From: Burkholderiales bacterium | GTDB lineage: Bacteria > Pseudomonadota > Gammaproteobacteria > Burkholderiales > Burkholderiaceae_C | Length of the DNA stretch: 5,006 bases | Direction: 5' to 3' | NCBI GenBank assembly: GCA_947453585.1 | Contig: CANGHQ010000177.1 | Span: 1-5,006, forward strand | Part shown: piece by piece, positions 4,847 to 5,006 of the stretch | How the letters are laid out: each line of letters starts with the position of its first letter | Position numbering within the stretch: position 1 is the first letter of the stretch | Translations under genes and position numbers: made by a program | Notes under the pieces: generated by a model | Told to the model about the DNA's origin: nothing | Seen by the model: the letters and a program-made list of their open reading frames with translations, nothing else | The model's database searches: none

Positions 4847-5006
4847 ATGAAGTTAAAACACCTTGCGGCGCGCCTGGCGCTGTCGCTTTTGACGGTCGCC
4901 GGCGGCTCGGCGATGGCTGCAGACTGGGTGGTCGGCGCCAATGTGGGCAACGTGCCATGGGAGTTTCAGGATGCGTCGGGCAAGATCGTGGGCTTTGAGA
5001 TTGACC
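4847..5006 (+). CDS. Periplasmic solute-binding protein of an ABC transporter, 3' end missing
   Basis: Only the first 53 codons are in the window. Residues 1-24 form a clear Sec signal peptide: basic MKLKHLAAR, hydrophobic LALSLLTVAGG, and likely cleavage AMA|AD. The mature start reads DWVVGANVGNVPWEFQDASGKIVGFEID. This matches the opening of family 3 (amino-acid type) solute-binding proteins, where a first strand is followed by a P-[FW]-E-F segment contributing to the ligand site and then by a D-x-x-G-x-x-x-G-F-[DE]-x-D segment. It would capture a polar amino acid or similar solute in the periplasm and deliver it to an inner-membrane permease, probably encoded just downstream. The ligand cannot be judged from this fragment. 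The start is supported by GGAG at 4835-4838. It is transcribed divergently from rsmD, from a region with an operator-like palindrome, so regulated expression is likely. Confidence 0.88.
   Translation, partial: MKLKHLAARLALSLLTVAGGSAMAADWVVGANVGNVPWEFQDASGKIVGFEID

Overview
The window looks like a stretch of betaproteobacterial chromosome, most likely Burkholderiales and probably Comamonadaceae. The reasons are the GC-rich codon use, the close fit of each protein to its Burkholderiales family, and the prs-rplY-pth order known from that group. The taxonomic call is inference, since no rRNA or other marker gene is present.

Left part, plus strand (1-2891): the C-terminal 283 residues of ribose-phosphate pyrophosphokinase (prs, cut by the window edge), the Ctc-type ribosomal protein L25 (rplY), peptidyl-tRNA hydrolase (pth), and a small secreted DUF4124-like protein with a lysine/alanine/proline-rich tail. 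A strong intrinsic terminator follows rplY, and a weaker candidate lies between prs and rplY. The block is therefore co-oriented but probably not one simple operon. A GC-rich gap of about 110 bases (2892-3000) without a convincing terminator separates it from genes converging on it.

Middle part, minus strand (3001-4517, read right to left): rsmD (16S rRNA m2G966 methyltransferase), coaD (phosphopantetheine adenylyltransferase) and a YfhL-type 2[4Fe-4S] ferredoxin. They are packed with gaps of 2 and 9 bases, which is a clear operon.

Right part (4518-5006): a divergent intergenic region of about 330 bases, then the first 53 codons of a plus-strand periplasmic solute-binding protein (probably the amino-acid-binding type of an ABC transporter), cut by the window edge. 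The intergenic region contains an AT-rich island (about 4673-4738) with face-to-face candidate promoters and an 18-bp near-palindrome, GTGAAT-N6-ATTCAC. One arm of the palindrome recurs 29 bp downstream inside the spacer of the plus promoter. This is the most interesting non-coding signal in the window and looks like an operator.

Functionally the window is mostly housekeeping: PRPP for nucleotide synthesis, ribosome components and modification, peptidyl-tRNA recycling, coenzyme A synthesis and a ferredoxin. The transporter gene at the right edge is the only apparent regulated accessory function. I see no mobile element, CRISPR array, tRNA or rRNA, and no evidence of a new multi-gene system.
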